NCBI RefSeq assembly: GCF_017498525.1
Contig: NZ_CP071796.1
Span: 1,364,001 to 1,428,000 of the forward strand
Origin: Ottowia testudinis
Lineage (GTDB): Bacteria; Pseudomonadota; Gammaproteobacteria; Burkholderiales; Burkholderiaceae_C
Reading direction: 5' to 3'
Length of the DNA stretch: 64,000 bases
Shown here: positions 34,926 through 44,004 of the stretch, piece by piece
Layout: each line of letters starts with the position of its first letter
Position numbering within the stretch: position 1 is the first letter of the stretch
Notes under the pieces: generated by a model
Database searches by the model: none
What the model was told of the DNA's origin: nothing
Seen by the model: the letters and a program-made list of their open reading frames with translations, nothing else
Made by a program: the position numbers and the translations under genes

Positions 34926-35479
34926 TGGGCCCTCCGTTTTCGTGATGCCGGAGCATGGGATGTAGCCGGCTTCGCAGAACTGGCGGGCGCGGCCGGTGGT
35001 GACGCAGGCGCCGATGTGACGACGGAGTCGACCGTCTGCGGTACGAAGCCCAGGTTGTGTTGGTGCCAGTTGAGCTGTGCCGTTCCGGGCAGCAGGTAGT
35101 CGTCGACAACCTGGAAGATGGGCGCCAGCGGTACGAGCAAGCCCTCTTCGAAGCCGCCAGTCGCTTCAAGATAATGAACGTCGGCCGGATCGAAGCTCAG
35201 CAACAGACTCGCAGTCTTGGATACTGGGCGCGGGCCGATCAATACGGAACGCAATGGATCCGAAAAATTCGCGACTGTGCCCCGCTGGAGGCCATAGCGA
35301 GTTTCAAGCTGGGTGCAGGTCCGGACTAGCAGCAGCTCCTGTGCCGAGTAGGTCTTGGCAATACGGGCGGCGGTATTGCGGCGCGCGAAGACGGGCATGG
35401 CATCAAGCAAGCCACGCATCTGGTCCCGTGTGTACCCGCTGACTGCCAGCAGATCAGCCATCGTCAATGGTCTGCTCAT
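34922..35479 (-). CDS. MerR-like winged-helix regulator
   Basis: Protein of 185 residues with an N-terminal MerR-type helix-turn-helix (MADLLAVSGYTRDQMRGLLD then AKTYSAQELLLVRTCTQLET). A middle domain (TASLLLSFDPADVHYLEATG) and a Pro/Ala-rich basic tail (SHAPASRKRRAQ) follow. ATG 35479 has AAGGAGG upstream. First gene of the methylase-PIN operon; a palindrome over the promoter (35502-35518) suggests autorepression. Confidence 0.78.
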   Translation of the reverse strand: MSRPLTMADLLAVSGYTRDQMRGLLDAMPVFARRNTAARIAKTYSAQELLLVRTCTQLETRYGLQRGTVANFSDPLRSVLIGPRPVSKTASLLLSFDPADVHYLEATGGFEEGLLVPLAPIFQVVDDYLLPGTAQLNWHQHNLGFVPQTVDSVVTSAPASPPAAPASSAKPATSHAPASRKRRAQ

Positions 35480-35501
35480 CTGGGCCTCCTTCGCACAGTG
35501 G

Positions 35502-35518
35502 TGCGTATTCTATACGCA
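35502..35518 (-). promoter_or_regulatory. Palindromic operator over the promoter of the methylase operon
   Basis: TGCGTAT-AGA-ATACGCA is a perfect 7-bp inverted repeat 23 bp upstream of the regulator ATG. It contains the -10-like TATAGAAT on the minus strand. Binding there would block the promoter. Confidence 0.6.
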
Positions 35519-35959
35519 GATGAGCCGTAACTGCACGCATCGGCGACTTTGTTTGGTATCTGTGGCGCCTCGTATACGCTGGCAGTAAGGCGCTGGAGGT
35601 GCGTACAGGCGCGCTCTGGGCTAGGGGCTGGGTTGGCGCGATGGCGACGGCAATGTACGTCCCACGCGATGGCGGGGCTGATCAGCGCCAAGTCACGGAC
35701 GTTGCTAGCAAGGTGAGAGTGGATGCGCAACCAGAGCTCCCCCGGCTTCTGAGCGGCGGCTTCTTGGCCAAGCAGGCCCTTATTCCAGCCGCTTATTGCG
35801 CGTGAATTCCTCATGGAGAGGACTTCGCCATGCTCAACGGCCGCTCCCGAGCCCAGTGAGACATATAGATGCCCAGTCCCGCCTGCGAAGCTGACGGACA
35901 GACACAATGTCAGCGGCGCGTTGCTTTACTCTCAGTGAAAGCAGATACCTGTAGGGCAA
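35519..35959. other. 441-bp gap between the two defence-like operons
   Basis: Carries the upstream promoter part of the methylase operon (-35 side) near 35520-35540. Open frames on both strands (35599-35805 plus, 35476-35907 minus) have no recognisable motif or ribosome site, so I call no gene. Confidence 0.4.
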
Positions 35960-38809
35960 TCAACCGTGACAGTGTTTGTACTTGAGGCCAGAGCCGCATG
36001 GACAAGGTTCGTTGCGGCCTACCTTTTTTCCGGTCGCGTGTCGTGAGGGCTTTGACTGTGAAGCGGCTTGCGAAGCAAGGATCCTCCGCATTGCCAGGGC
36101 TTGCTGCCGCGATACCAGCGGCTGGACGCGCTGCCGGGCGATCAAGGCCTTCTGTGCCGCGATTTCTGTCGCCTGTTGCGCCGTGAATCCTGGCGCATAG
36201 GGTTCGAGGCGCGCCATCTCTCGCTCCGCTGCATCGACATCCCCGCAGTAAGCAAGCACGACCGCGTACTGGCTTCGTACACTAACAATCCGATCGAGCA
36301 TGTTGGCTCTTATGGCTGTCGGAAGGACATGCTGCTCAAGAATCTCACGGGCGCCTTCAAAGTCATGCATGTAGACGAAGTCGTCAGCAGCGTCCTGTCC
36401 GACGCGGACGAGCGAGTCCACGGCGTCGACGAGACTATAGAACTTCATCGCATGGATGCGCGCGAACATCTCTGTCCTGCCGAGCGCCTTTGTCACCATG
36501 GCCAGGAGCTCCAACGCGTCGGCCGTGTGCTTCAGATCGTGATAGTCAATGTCGGGCCGGTGGACAAGTGCGGACAACTCATGTTGCTTCAATCCGATCA
36601 CCTGTTCGGGAGTGATCCCCAGCACCTCGTAGTTCTCCGCGACTACTTGACGGGCTTCGCGCTCTGCCCTATCGAGCCTCGTGAGTCGGAACAGCGCGCA
36701 GGCAGCGTTGTAGCGAAAGACGCGGTGATGCTTCGGCTTGTCCGGCAACATGGCGCGCATGGCGTCGATGCTTTTGTCGACCGCATACTGGTCCCCTTGA
36801 TCGGCCTCGAAATTCATGCGCTTCATGATGAAGGACAGGCATTCGTCATCGCCCAGATCATGCTCAGCCAAGAGCCGTTCCATTTCATCGAAGCGGTCTT
36901 GCAGTCGATCGGTACGCCCGTGCTTCATGTCAGAGAAAACCAGCCCGTCAAGCGCCCAAAAACGGTCGCTCGGCTCGACGCTCGGATCCTGGAGCACCTG
37001 TTCCAGCCCATGCCAAATGTGCGGCGCGAGGCCGAGTTCGTGAAACATCTCTTCGCCGATCAGTTCCACTAGGACCTTGATCTCTCGAGTCTCCACCAGC
37101 ATCCGGGTGTACAGGGAGAACCGCGAAGTGTCCCGGGTCTCCAGCAGCGTCTTCAGCAGCACCGCTTTCAGCGCTGATTTCGCCTGCGCGGCCACTTTCT
37201 CATGCGCGGCCAATAGGTGCCGCCCTCCGAGGATGCGGATAGCATCGTGGATCTTGACGCGACTGTCGCCATAGATTTCTGCGACGCCAGCCTGACGCAG
37301 GGCGCGAAGGATCGAGGCGATGGCCGGGTCAGTCAGCCCGATGGCAGCGCGGAGGAGCTCGGTCACCTCACGAGACTCAAGAACCACGTCACAGAGGCTC
37401 AACACCGCGACCGCATCCCTTGACTGCCGCGGCAGTGCATTGAAGACCTTCTCGAGAATGACCTCCTGTGCCGTTTCCGCCGTGTTGGTCTGCTGCTCCA
37501 GGGCATTGCACAGCTGCTCCAGGTCGCCGGCGTGTTCGCGCGCCGCGATGCGCGCCGCGCTCTCGACAAACAGCGGCATGCCGTGCGTCAACGCCTGCAA
37601 TCGCCCCAACGTGGCGGCACTGCCGAAAGCGCCAGCAGCGGTGCAGGCACTGGCCAGCTCGTCCAAGCCCCAGCCCAAGAGACTCTCTCGCGTCAACCCC
37701 AGCGTGGCTTCGAGTTCGCGCAGCGAACCAAGCGGCTGACAGAGAAGGACGAAGCGCAAGGAAGACGTGCATTCGACGACTCGCCGCAAGCTCTGGGCGT
37801 CGATACGATTGGCGTTGTCCAAGACCACGATCGGTGCCATGCCCTGACGATGCAGGTAGTTGTCCAAAGCCGTGAGGGATTCCAGGCCGGTGGCTCCCGG
37901 AAGCAGGATTTCGCGGCGCACGGGATCACTCGCGCCGGCAAGCTTGGCCGCCAGTTCGCGGACCAGTGAAGACGCGAGAGCCTCACTGGGTGTCTCGGTG
38001 CAGTCGTAGTAGGCACAACTGTGTGTGCTGTGGCAAGCGGCTTGCGCTGCCCACGCCGTCTTCCCGGCTCCTGAGAAGCCGGCGATGACTCTCACTCGTT
38101 CGCCCGTCTCAATTGCCGGTTCCTCAGCCTGGGGGCGGTAAGGGAGCGGTGGTGCCGGGAATTGCTGGAGTTGAACCACCAGCTGCTCAAAAAGCGCGGG
38201 AAGCTGCTTGATGAGGAAGGTGTGATCGGCGTGGGGTGCGTTGCCGGCCGCCGCAGCCAATACCCGGCCCGCGAGCTTCCACACCAAGGAGTCCGGAGCC
38301 AGGGTAGGGAAAGGCAATGTTCCGGCGCGAGAGGTGCACCATTGGACGCCCTCGTCGATCGTGTGCCAGGCCGGGGGCAATGCCGCAAACAGGCCAGTGG
38401 CGGTTTGGCCCGGGTACACGACTTGGACGTCGCCCAACGCGCCGGTCGCAATCCTCTCGGCCAATGCAGGGCCGGGAGGCTGGTTGCTGACGACGAGGAA
38501 GCCGGAAATTCCCGTCCGCCTCCCCTCTATATGCTCGGTGCGCAAGCGCTCAAAGCGTTCCAATGCCTGAGCGATGTCGCTCGGCATGATGGGATGCAGG
38601 CGTGTTTTCACCTGGATGTAGAGCCGCGCCGTGGATGTGACGATCTCAATGTCCTCATCCCGCTCGACCACCACGACGTTGGCAACTAACGGTGGTGCAT
38701 TCAACAAACAAGCCGCAGCGTAAAGGTGCTGGTAGAGGAAACCACGGTGAACGGCCGCGATCCTCACTTCTTGCGCGGGATCCAGAGTAGGCAGCGTCGT
38801 GTTTGTCAT
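35960..38809 (-). CDS. Nuclease-STAND NTPase-SEC-C protein, probable anti-phage sensor/effector
   Basis: Protein of 949 residues starting at ATG 38809. Residues ~20-110 resemble a Cap4/DUF4297 PD-(D/E)XK nuclease (HRGFLYQHLYAAACLL, DEDIEIVTST, YIQVKTR with Q66-x-K68). The NTPase has Walker A GFSGAGKT (244-251) and Walker B PIVVLDNANRID (326-337), followed by winged-helix and TPR-like helical repeats (LVHRPDIDYHDLKHTADALE). The C-terminus is a SEC-C zinc motif (GRNEPCPCGSGLKYKHCHG). Nuclease-STAND-repeat architecture is that of Avs-type antiviral proteins, where the repeats sense a phage protein and the nuclease kills. The SEC-C tail is unusual. Function is inferred. Confidence 0.78.
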   Translation of the reverse strand: MTNTTLPTLDPAQEVRIAAVHRGFLYQHLYAAACLLNAPPLVANVVVVERDEDIEIVTSTARLYIQVKTRLHPIMPSDIAQALERFERLRTEHIEGRRTGISGFLVVSNQPPGPALAERIATGALGDVQVVYPGQTATGLFAALPPAWHTIDEGVQWCTSRAGTLPFPTLAPDSLVWKLAGRVLAAAAGNAPHADHTFLIKQLPALFEQLVVQLQQFPAPPLPYRPQAEEPAIETGERVRVIAGFSGAGKTAWAAQAACHSTHSCAYYDCTETPSEALASSLVRELAAKLAGASDPVRREILLPGATGLESLTALDNYLHRQGMAPIVVLDNANRIDAQSLRRVVECTSSLRFVLLCQPLGSLRELEATLGLTRESLLGWGLDELASACTAAGAFGSAATLGRLQALTHGMPLFVESAARIAAREHAGDLEQLCNALEQQTNTAETAQEVILEKVFNALPRQSRDAVAVLSLCDVVLESREVTELLRAAIGLTDPAIASILRALRQAGVAEIYGDSRVKIHDAIRILGGRHLLAAHEKVAAQAKSALKAVLLKTLLETRDTSRFSLYTRMLVETREIKVLVELIGEEMFHELGLAPHIWHGLEQVLQDPSVEPSDRFWALDGLVFSDMKHGRTDRLQDRFDEMERLLAEHDLGDDECLSFIMKRMNFEADQGDQYAVDKSIDAMRAMLPDKPKHHRVFRYNAACALFRLTRLDRAEREARQVVAENYEVLGITPEQVIGLKQHELSALVHRPDIDYHDLKHTADALELLAMVTKALGRTEMFARIHAMKFYSLVDAVDSLVRVGQDAADDFVYMHDFEGAREILEQHVLPTAIRANMLDRIVSVRSQYAVVLAYCGDVDAAEREMARLEPYAPGFTAQQATEIAAQKALIARQRVQPLVSRQQALAMRRILASQAASQSKPSRHATGKKVGRNEPCPCGSGLKYKHCHG

Positions 38810-38847
38810 GGCGTTCAGGGCTACGTGGCGCCGGACTGGCTGCAAGA

Positions 38848-39207
38848 TCTCCGGTCCACATGCACCGCTGGGTCGAGGACCTCGGCCTGGACCGCGCCGA
38901 CTATGGCACGCACTCGATGCGCAGGACGAAGGCGACGCTGACCTATCGGCGAACCAAGAACCTTCGCGCCGTGCAATTGCTCCTCGGGCACTCCAACCTG
39001 GAGTCGAGGGTAAGGTACCTCGGCATCGAAGTCTACGATGCGCTCGAGATCGCCGGGCACACGGAGATCAGAGGCAAGCGAATGCGACCGCGCCGACCCA
39101 TGGGTCCTACGGCGGTCGCTCTCAACGCCGCATATCAGGGTGCCGACTTGGGCACGGTCGGCAAAGCCTTGAATTCCGGACGTTGGCGCAAAGCATTGGA
39201 GGGGTAG
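38848..39207 (+). pseudogene. Tyrosine recombinase, C-terminal fragment
   Basis: Encodes HRWVEDLGLDRADYGTHSMR then QLLLGHSNLESRVRYLGIEV, the R-H-R-(H)-Y half of a phage-type integrase. The catalytic Tyr is in RYLG. The N-terminal two thirds are missing, cut where the STAND gene begins. After about 39080 the frame continues into unrelated sequence. Confidence 0.75.
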
Positions 39208-39316
39208 CTCAATGTCCGCATTTATGCCGACAGCCCCTACTTGGCGTCCTCCGCCGATCGACCGCTCCTGTTAAGGGCTGTGAGACACCTGCCCGGAGCC
39301 TGAGGCTGGGCGATGT

Positions 39317-39685
39317 TCAGCGACGACCTGAGGGCAGGCGTGCGACCTCCTGCGGGCTGAGCACCACCGGCAAAGTGCGCGGCAGCTTGACCGGCTGCAT
39401 CCTGGCCATCAGCTCCGCGCGCTGCAGCGTGATGTCGAAGAAGAACCGCAGGCCGGTCAGCGTGGCGTTGAGCGTCACGGGCGAGGTGCCCGAGTCGACC
39501 AGGTGGAGCTGGAAGTTGCGCAACTCCTCCACGCTGGCCGTGTCAGGCGGGCGATGAAGATAGGCAGCCAGCTTGCGCACGCCGCGGATGTAGGCCTGCT
39601 GGGTGCGAGGCTCGAATTTGCGCAGGCGCATGTCTTCGAGCATGCGCTGGCGCAGTGGGGTTACCCCCGATGCGATCGTCTCCAT
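39317..39685 (-). pseudogene. Tyrosine recombinase, N-terminal fragment
   Basis: Starts at ATG 39685: TPLRQRMLEDMRLRKFEPRT, then YIRGVRKLAAYLHRPPDTAS and LPVVLSPQEVARL. This is the SAM-like core-binding domain of integrases linked to IS91/ISCR-like or integron-type elements. The catalytic domain is gone: sequence diverges right after QEVARL. The 39686-39937 stretch upstream has no gene I recognise. Confidence 0.75.
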
Positions 39686-39937
39686 GGTTCGTGCTCCGTC
39701 GATGAACGAGGCAGGTTCGCCTCACTGTCAACGGTGCAACTCGCAGAGCAAGAACACAGGAGTCACGCGGAGCACCTACCGAGAGAGCGGTTTAGTCCCC
39801 CGCTGCGGAACCGCCGGTCGCGACGGCAAGTTGAGGCTGATTGCAGCCGTTCGAGTCCGCGTTCACGAGGACTCGTCTCGACCCATGGCAGAAGTTCGTG
39901 CAATTGGGTCAAGCGACTGCTATGAGGCAGCTTCCTG

Positions 39938-41407
39938 TCATCGAGGAAGCTTGCTGCCCTCTGCCGGAGCGCGATCGCCAGCCAAGTGGCCACCAACGCG
40001 CGGAATTCGTATCGCAAAGGCATTGCCTGTGGCGCGCGGCGTGACAGATACATCGCCAGCATGTGCCTGGACGATCGCCTGCGTGATGGCCAAGCCCAGA
40101 CCCGCGCCCTCACCGCTGTTGCGCACATGGCTGCGGTCTGCCTGCGCCCGATAGAAGCGATCGAAAAGATGGGGCAAAGCATCCGTGCTGATGGGAGTCC
40201 CCTCGTTGAACACGGTCACACAGGCGCAGTCGTCTTTCGTGCTTATGTTGACTTCAAGCTTGCCGCCGATGGGCGTGTGCTGAAGAGCGTTGGACAACAG
40301 GTTGCCGATGGCCCGGCGAAGCATCAACCGGTCGCCCATCACGGTCGCGGCGCCTTTTTGGGTCAGGCTCACATCGGCTTCCAGCGCCAGAGCCTCATAG
40401 AACTCGAATAGCGCCTGGACCTCGGTGCGCAACTCGACCCGCTCGGGTGACGGCAGCAACAAGCCATGGTCGCTCTTGGCCAGAAACAACATGTCGCTCA
40501 CGGTGCGGCTGAGACGTTCCAGTTCCTCGGCGTTGGATGCCAGCGTTTCCCGGTAATCGGCTGTCGATCTCGGCTGGCTCAGCGTCACCTGGGTCTGCGT
40601 CATGAGATTCGACAACGGCGTGCGCAACTCGTGCGCGATGTCGCTGGAATAGGCGCGCAGACGCTCGAACGATTCCTGCAGCCGCGCCAGCATCGCGTTG
40701 AGTGCGCTGGCCATCTCCGCCAACTCCACAGGGCCTTCGTCGACGGGCATGCGCGCGTCGAGTTGCCCGGCACCGATGCGTCCAGCCTGTGCGCGCATCA
40801 CCGCGAGCGGTTTCAACCCGCTGCGCACCGCCCATGCCCCCAGAAGGGCACTGCCCAGCGCTGCGAGGAGCACATAGCCAATCAGCGCACGGCGAAAACT
40901 GGTGACGAAGGCCTCATGGTGATGGATGTCGAGCGCCATCGCCACAGTCACGGGCACCGCCCCGTCCACCGGCAGCGGCATCAGCATGGCGCTGCCGCGC
41001 CACATGTGATCGCCCTCGCGCCAGGTGAGCAATGGCGCAGGGTGCGTTTGGGCCGGGTTGGCCAGGAGGTCGGCCGGGATGTGCGCCTCGGGCGCCTGCA
41101 TGAACAAAGCTTGCCCTGACGCTTCTTGCACCCGGACAACCAGGTCGCTGTGGCTGCCGAAGGCGCGTTCCAGCTCGCCCGGCAGCGCTTGCAGCGCCTC
41201 GGCGTTGTCAACGCGCAACAGCAGACTGCGCGCCTGCTGCAGGTGGCTGTGCAGGATGCCGCGATCCTGTGCCTCGAAATGCTCATCGAGCGCCAGCAGT
41301 GTCACCCCGCCCAGCAGCGCCAGTGCCAGGCTGGCCACCAGCGCGAAGAGCAGCGTCAACCGCGTGGTCAGCGAAGCGCGCCGGCGTATTGCCGCGGTGT
41401 GGCTCAT
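39938..41407 (-). CDS. copS: Copper-sensing histidine kinase CopS/CusS-like
   Basis: Inner-membrane sensor kinase of 489 residues. Two membrane segments ([20 protein letters not shown] and [20 protein letters not shown]) enclose a ~140-residue periplasmic sensor. A HAMP domain follows, then the phospho-acceptor His in [17 protein letters not shown] and the ATPase boxes [11 protein letters not shown] and [16 protein letters not shown]. The GTG/ATG overlap with copR (4 bp) shows coupling. It is expected to phosphorylate CopR when periplasmic copper rises. Confidence 0.9.
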   Translation of the reverse strand: MSHTAAIRRRASLTTRLTLLFALVASLALALLGGVTLLALDEHFEAQDRGILHSHLQQARSLLLRVDNAEALQALPGELERAFGSHSDLVVRVQEASGQALFMQAPEAHIPADLLANPAQTHPAPLLTWREGDHMWRGSAMLMPLPVDGAVPVTVAMALDIHHHEAFVTSFRRALIGYVLLAALGSALLGAWAVRSGLKPLAVMRAQAGRIGAGQLDARMPVDEGPVELAEMASALNAMLARLQESFERLRAYSSDIAHELRTPLSNLMTQTQVTLSQPRSTADYRETLASNAEELERLSRTVSDMLFLAKSDHGLLLPSPERVELRTEVQALFEFYEALALEADVSLTQKGAATVMGDRLMLRRAIGNLLSNALQHTPIGGKLEVNISTKDDCACVTVFNEGTPISTDALPHLFDRFYRAQADRSHVRNSGEGAGLGLAITQAIVQAHAGDVSVTPRATGNAFAIRIPRVGGHLAGDRAPAEGSKLPR

Positions 41408-42105
41408 GGCTGGCGCGGCGTCTCATCCAGCACGTAGCCCATGCCCCGCACGGTCTGGATCAGCTTGGGCTCGAACGGGTCATCCACCTTGGCGCGCAGA
41501 CGGCGTACGGCGACCTCGACGACGTTGGTGTCGCTGTCGAAGTTCATGTCCCATACCTGCGAGGCGATCAGCGAGCGTGGCAGCACCTCACCGCGGCGGC
41601 GCAAGAGCAGCTCCAGCAGGGCGAACTCCTTGGCCGTCAGATCGATGCGCTGGCCGGCGCGCATGGCGCGGCGGCGCATCAGGTCGAGCGAGAGATCGGC
41701 CGCTTCCAGCGTGGTCGGTTCGGCGGCGCCGGGGCCGGCCGCCGTACGGCCACGCCGCAACAGGGTGCGCACGCGCGCCAGAAGTTCCGCGAAGGCAAAG
41801 GGTTTGACCAGGTAGTCGTCGGCGCCCAGCTCCAGGCCCTTGACGCGGTCTTCGACCTGATCGCGCGCCGTCAGGAACAGCACGGGAATCTCGCGCCCAG
41901 CCTGACGCAATGCGCCCAGCACCTGCCAGCCGTCCAGGCCCGGCAGCATGACATCGAGCACGATCAGGTCCGGCGCCTCGGTCAGCGCCAGGTGCAGGCC
42001 ATCCGGGCCATTGCGCGCCAGCAGGACGCTGTAGCCCGCTTCCTGCAGGCCCTGGCGCAGGTAGTCGCCGGTCTTGACCTCGTCTTCGACGATCAGCAGT
42101 TTCAT
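41404..42105 (-). CDS. copR: Copper response regulator CopR/CusR-like
   Basis: OmpR-family regulator of 233 residues starting at [19 protein letters not shown]. The receiver has the phospho-Asp in [13 protein letters not shown] and Lys in [10 protein letters not shown]. The winged helix has [20 protein letters not shown] and [19 protein letters not shown], then [11 protein letters not shown]. It is divergent from copA with a perfect palindrome between them that is its likely binding site. Confidence 0.92.
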   Translation of the reverse strand: MKLLIVEDEVKTGDYLRQGLQEAGYSVLLARNGPDGLHLALTEAPDLIVLDVMLPGLDGWQVLGALRQAGREIPVLFLTARDQVEDRVKGLELGADDYLVKPFAFAELLARVRTLLRRGRTAAGPGAAEPTTLEAADLSLDLMRRRAMRAGQRIDLTAKEFALLELLLRRRGEVLPRSLIASQVWDMNFDSDTNVVEVAVRRLRAKVDDPFEPKLIQTVRGMGYVLDETPRQP

Positions 42106-42144
42106 CGGTAGCAAGTGTGCCTTGCCGCGCAGCGTCCTCCATTC

Positions 42145-42164
42145 AGATTACAAAAAAGTAATCT
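42145..42164. promoter_or_regulatory. Cop box (CopR operator)
   Basis: AGATTAC-AAAAAA-GTAATCT is a perfect 7-bp inverted repeat in the copR-copA gap. It resembles the ATTAC/GTAAT operators of CopR/CusR regulators and sits where it can control both directions. Confidence 0.7.
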
Positions 42165-42207
42165 CCGCGTCACCCTTGGGTCGGGGGCCGCGCGCCAGAC
42201 TGCCGGC

Positions 42208-44004
42208 ATGCTGATTCCTTCACTTCTGCCGGCCGCAGGCTTGCTGCCACGTCGACGCTTCCTGCAAGCCATGACGGCCTTGGGCTCCACTGCGGCGCTC
42301 CCCGCCTGGGCTCAGGCCTTGCCCGCCGCGCGCACCGGAACGCCACCAGAGTTGCGCGGACCGCACTTCGAGCTGACCATGGACTACACGTCGGTCGATT
42401 TCGACGGCCGCCGCGGCATCGCCACCACCCTCAACGGCAGCTTGCCCGGCCCCACGCTGCGCATGCGCGAGGGCGAAACAGTCACGATCCGCGTCACCAA
42501 CCGTCTGCGCGAGACGGCCTCCATCCACTGGCATGGCGTCATCCTGCCGTTCCAAATGGACGGCGTGCCCGGCATCAGCTTTGCCGGAATCGCGCCGGGC
42601 GAGACCTTCACCTACCGTTTCACGCTGGAGCAGAGTGGCACCTACTGGTATCACTCGCACTCCGGCATGCAGGAGCTGACCGGCATTTACGGCGCGCTCA
42701 TTGTTGAGCCGCGCGGCGGCGAGACGATCCGCGCCGCGCGCGATCAGGTGGTGCTGCTGTCGGACTGGACCGGCGACGACCCGATGCGCGCCCTGGCCAA
42801 GCTCAAGGCCGAGGCGCATGTGTACAACCAGAACAACCCGACGCTGGTGAAGCTGCTGCGCGATGCGCGCCAGCATGGCATGAAGGCTGCGCTGGCCGAA
42901 CGCGACATGTGGAACGCCATGCGCATGAGCCCGACCGACCTCGCCGACCTGTCCTCGCGCGTGCTCTCCTACTTGATCAATGGCCAGGCGTCGGGTGCCA
43001 ACTGGACTGCCTTGTTCAAGCCGGGCGAACGCGTGCGCCTGCGCTGCATCAACGGTGCGGGAAACACCTTCTATGACTTGCGTATCCCGGGCCTCAAGCT
43101 CACCGTGGTGCAGCAGGACGGCCAGAACGTCGAGCCGGTGACCGTGGATGAATTCCGCATCGGACCAGGTCAGACCTGTGACGTGGTCGTGCAACCCCGG
43201 GAAGATGCCTACACCTTGTTCGCGCAATCGATGGACCGCACCGGCGCGGCCATCGGGACGCTGGCGGTGCGTGAGGGCCTGAAGGCGCCGGTGCCCGTGC
43301 TGGATGCGGTGCAATGGCTGAGCATGGCCGACATGATGGGTGGCATGGACCATGGCGCGCACGGTGGTGAAGGCGACGCCAGTGCAGCGATGATGAACCA
43401 CGGGTCGATGGATCACTCGTCCATGGGACACGGGGCCATGAACCACGGCCTCGCAGACGGCAACCGGCCGGCGCGCGCCAGTGCCCAGGTGCGCCACGCC
43501 CGCACGGAATGGGGTCCAGGCAGCGACATGCGCGTCGACATGCCGCGCGCCAACCTCGACGATCCGGGCGTGGGTCTGCGCAACAACGGCCGCCGCGTAC
43601 TCACGCTGGCAGACCTGCACACCATCGGTGGTCCGATGGACCCACGCGGCGCCGAGCGCGAGATCGAGCTGCACCTGACCGGCAACATGGAGCGCTACAC
43701 CTGGTCGATCGACGGTCAACGCTTTGCCGACAGCAAGCCTGTCCATTTCAAGTATGGCGAGCGCCTGCGCGTCATTCTGCACAACGACACCATGATGACG
43801 CACCCTATGCACCTGCATGGCATGTGGCAAGAACTTGAATCGCCCGAGGGGAAATTCTTGGCCCGGCTGCACACCATCCCCGTGCAGCCGGCGCAGCGCC
43901 TGAGCTTTCTCGTTACGGCCGATGCGCTGGGACGCTGGGTCTGGCACTGCCACCTGATGTTCCACATGGACCTGGGCATGTTCCGGGAGGTGGTGGTGTC
44001 ATGA
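42208..44004 (+). CDS. copA: Multicopper oxidase CopA, Tat-exported
   Basis: Periplasmic copper-resistance oxidase of 598 residues. The Tat signal is LLPRRRFLQAMTALGSTAAL. Copper ligands appear in the usual order: IHWHGVIL, YWYHSHSGMQ, HPMHLHGMWQ and WHCHLMFHMDLGM. A Met/His-rich loop (residues ~395-430, repeated MDHSSMGHGAMNHG) binds extra copper. It oxidises Cu(I) in the periplasm. ATG 42208 is chosen at the Tat start. copB overlaps its stop (ATGA). Confidence 0.93.
   Translation: MLIPSLLPAAGLLPRRRFLQAMTALGSTAALPAWAQALPAARTGTPPELRGPHFELTMDYTSVDFDGRRGIATTLNGSLPGPTLRMREGETVTIRVTNRLRETASIHWHGVILPFQMDGVPGISFAGIAPGETFTYRFTLEQSGTYWYHSHSGMQELTGIYGALIVEPRGGETIRAARDQVVLLSDWTGDDPMRALAKLKAEAHVYNQNNPTLVKLLRDARQHGMKAALAERDMWNAMRMSPTDLADLSSRVLSYLINGQASGANWTALFKPGERVRLRCINGAGNTFYDLRIPGLKLTVVQQDGQNVEPVTVDEFRIGPGQTCDVVVQPREDAYTLFAQSMDRTGAAIGTLAVREGLKAPVPVLDAVQWLSMADMMGGMDHGAHGGEGDASAAMMNHGSMDHSSMGHGAMNHGLADGNRPARASAQVRHARTEWGPGSDMRVDMPRANLDDPGVGLRNNGRRVLTLADLHTIGGPMDPRGAEREIELHLTGNMERYTWSIDGQRFADSKPVHFKYGERLRVILHNDTMMTHPMHLHGMWQELESPEGKFLARLHTIPVQPAQRLSFLVTADALGRWVWHCHLMFHMDLGMFREVVVS

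Noticed and set aside
35476-35907. Minus-strand frame of 143 codons upstream of the MerR-like gene
   Set aside because: It overlaps the operator and start region of that gene and shows no recognisable motif.
42220-43965. 581-codon minus-strand frame
   Set aside because: Antisense to copA, whose copper ligands are unambiguous.
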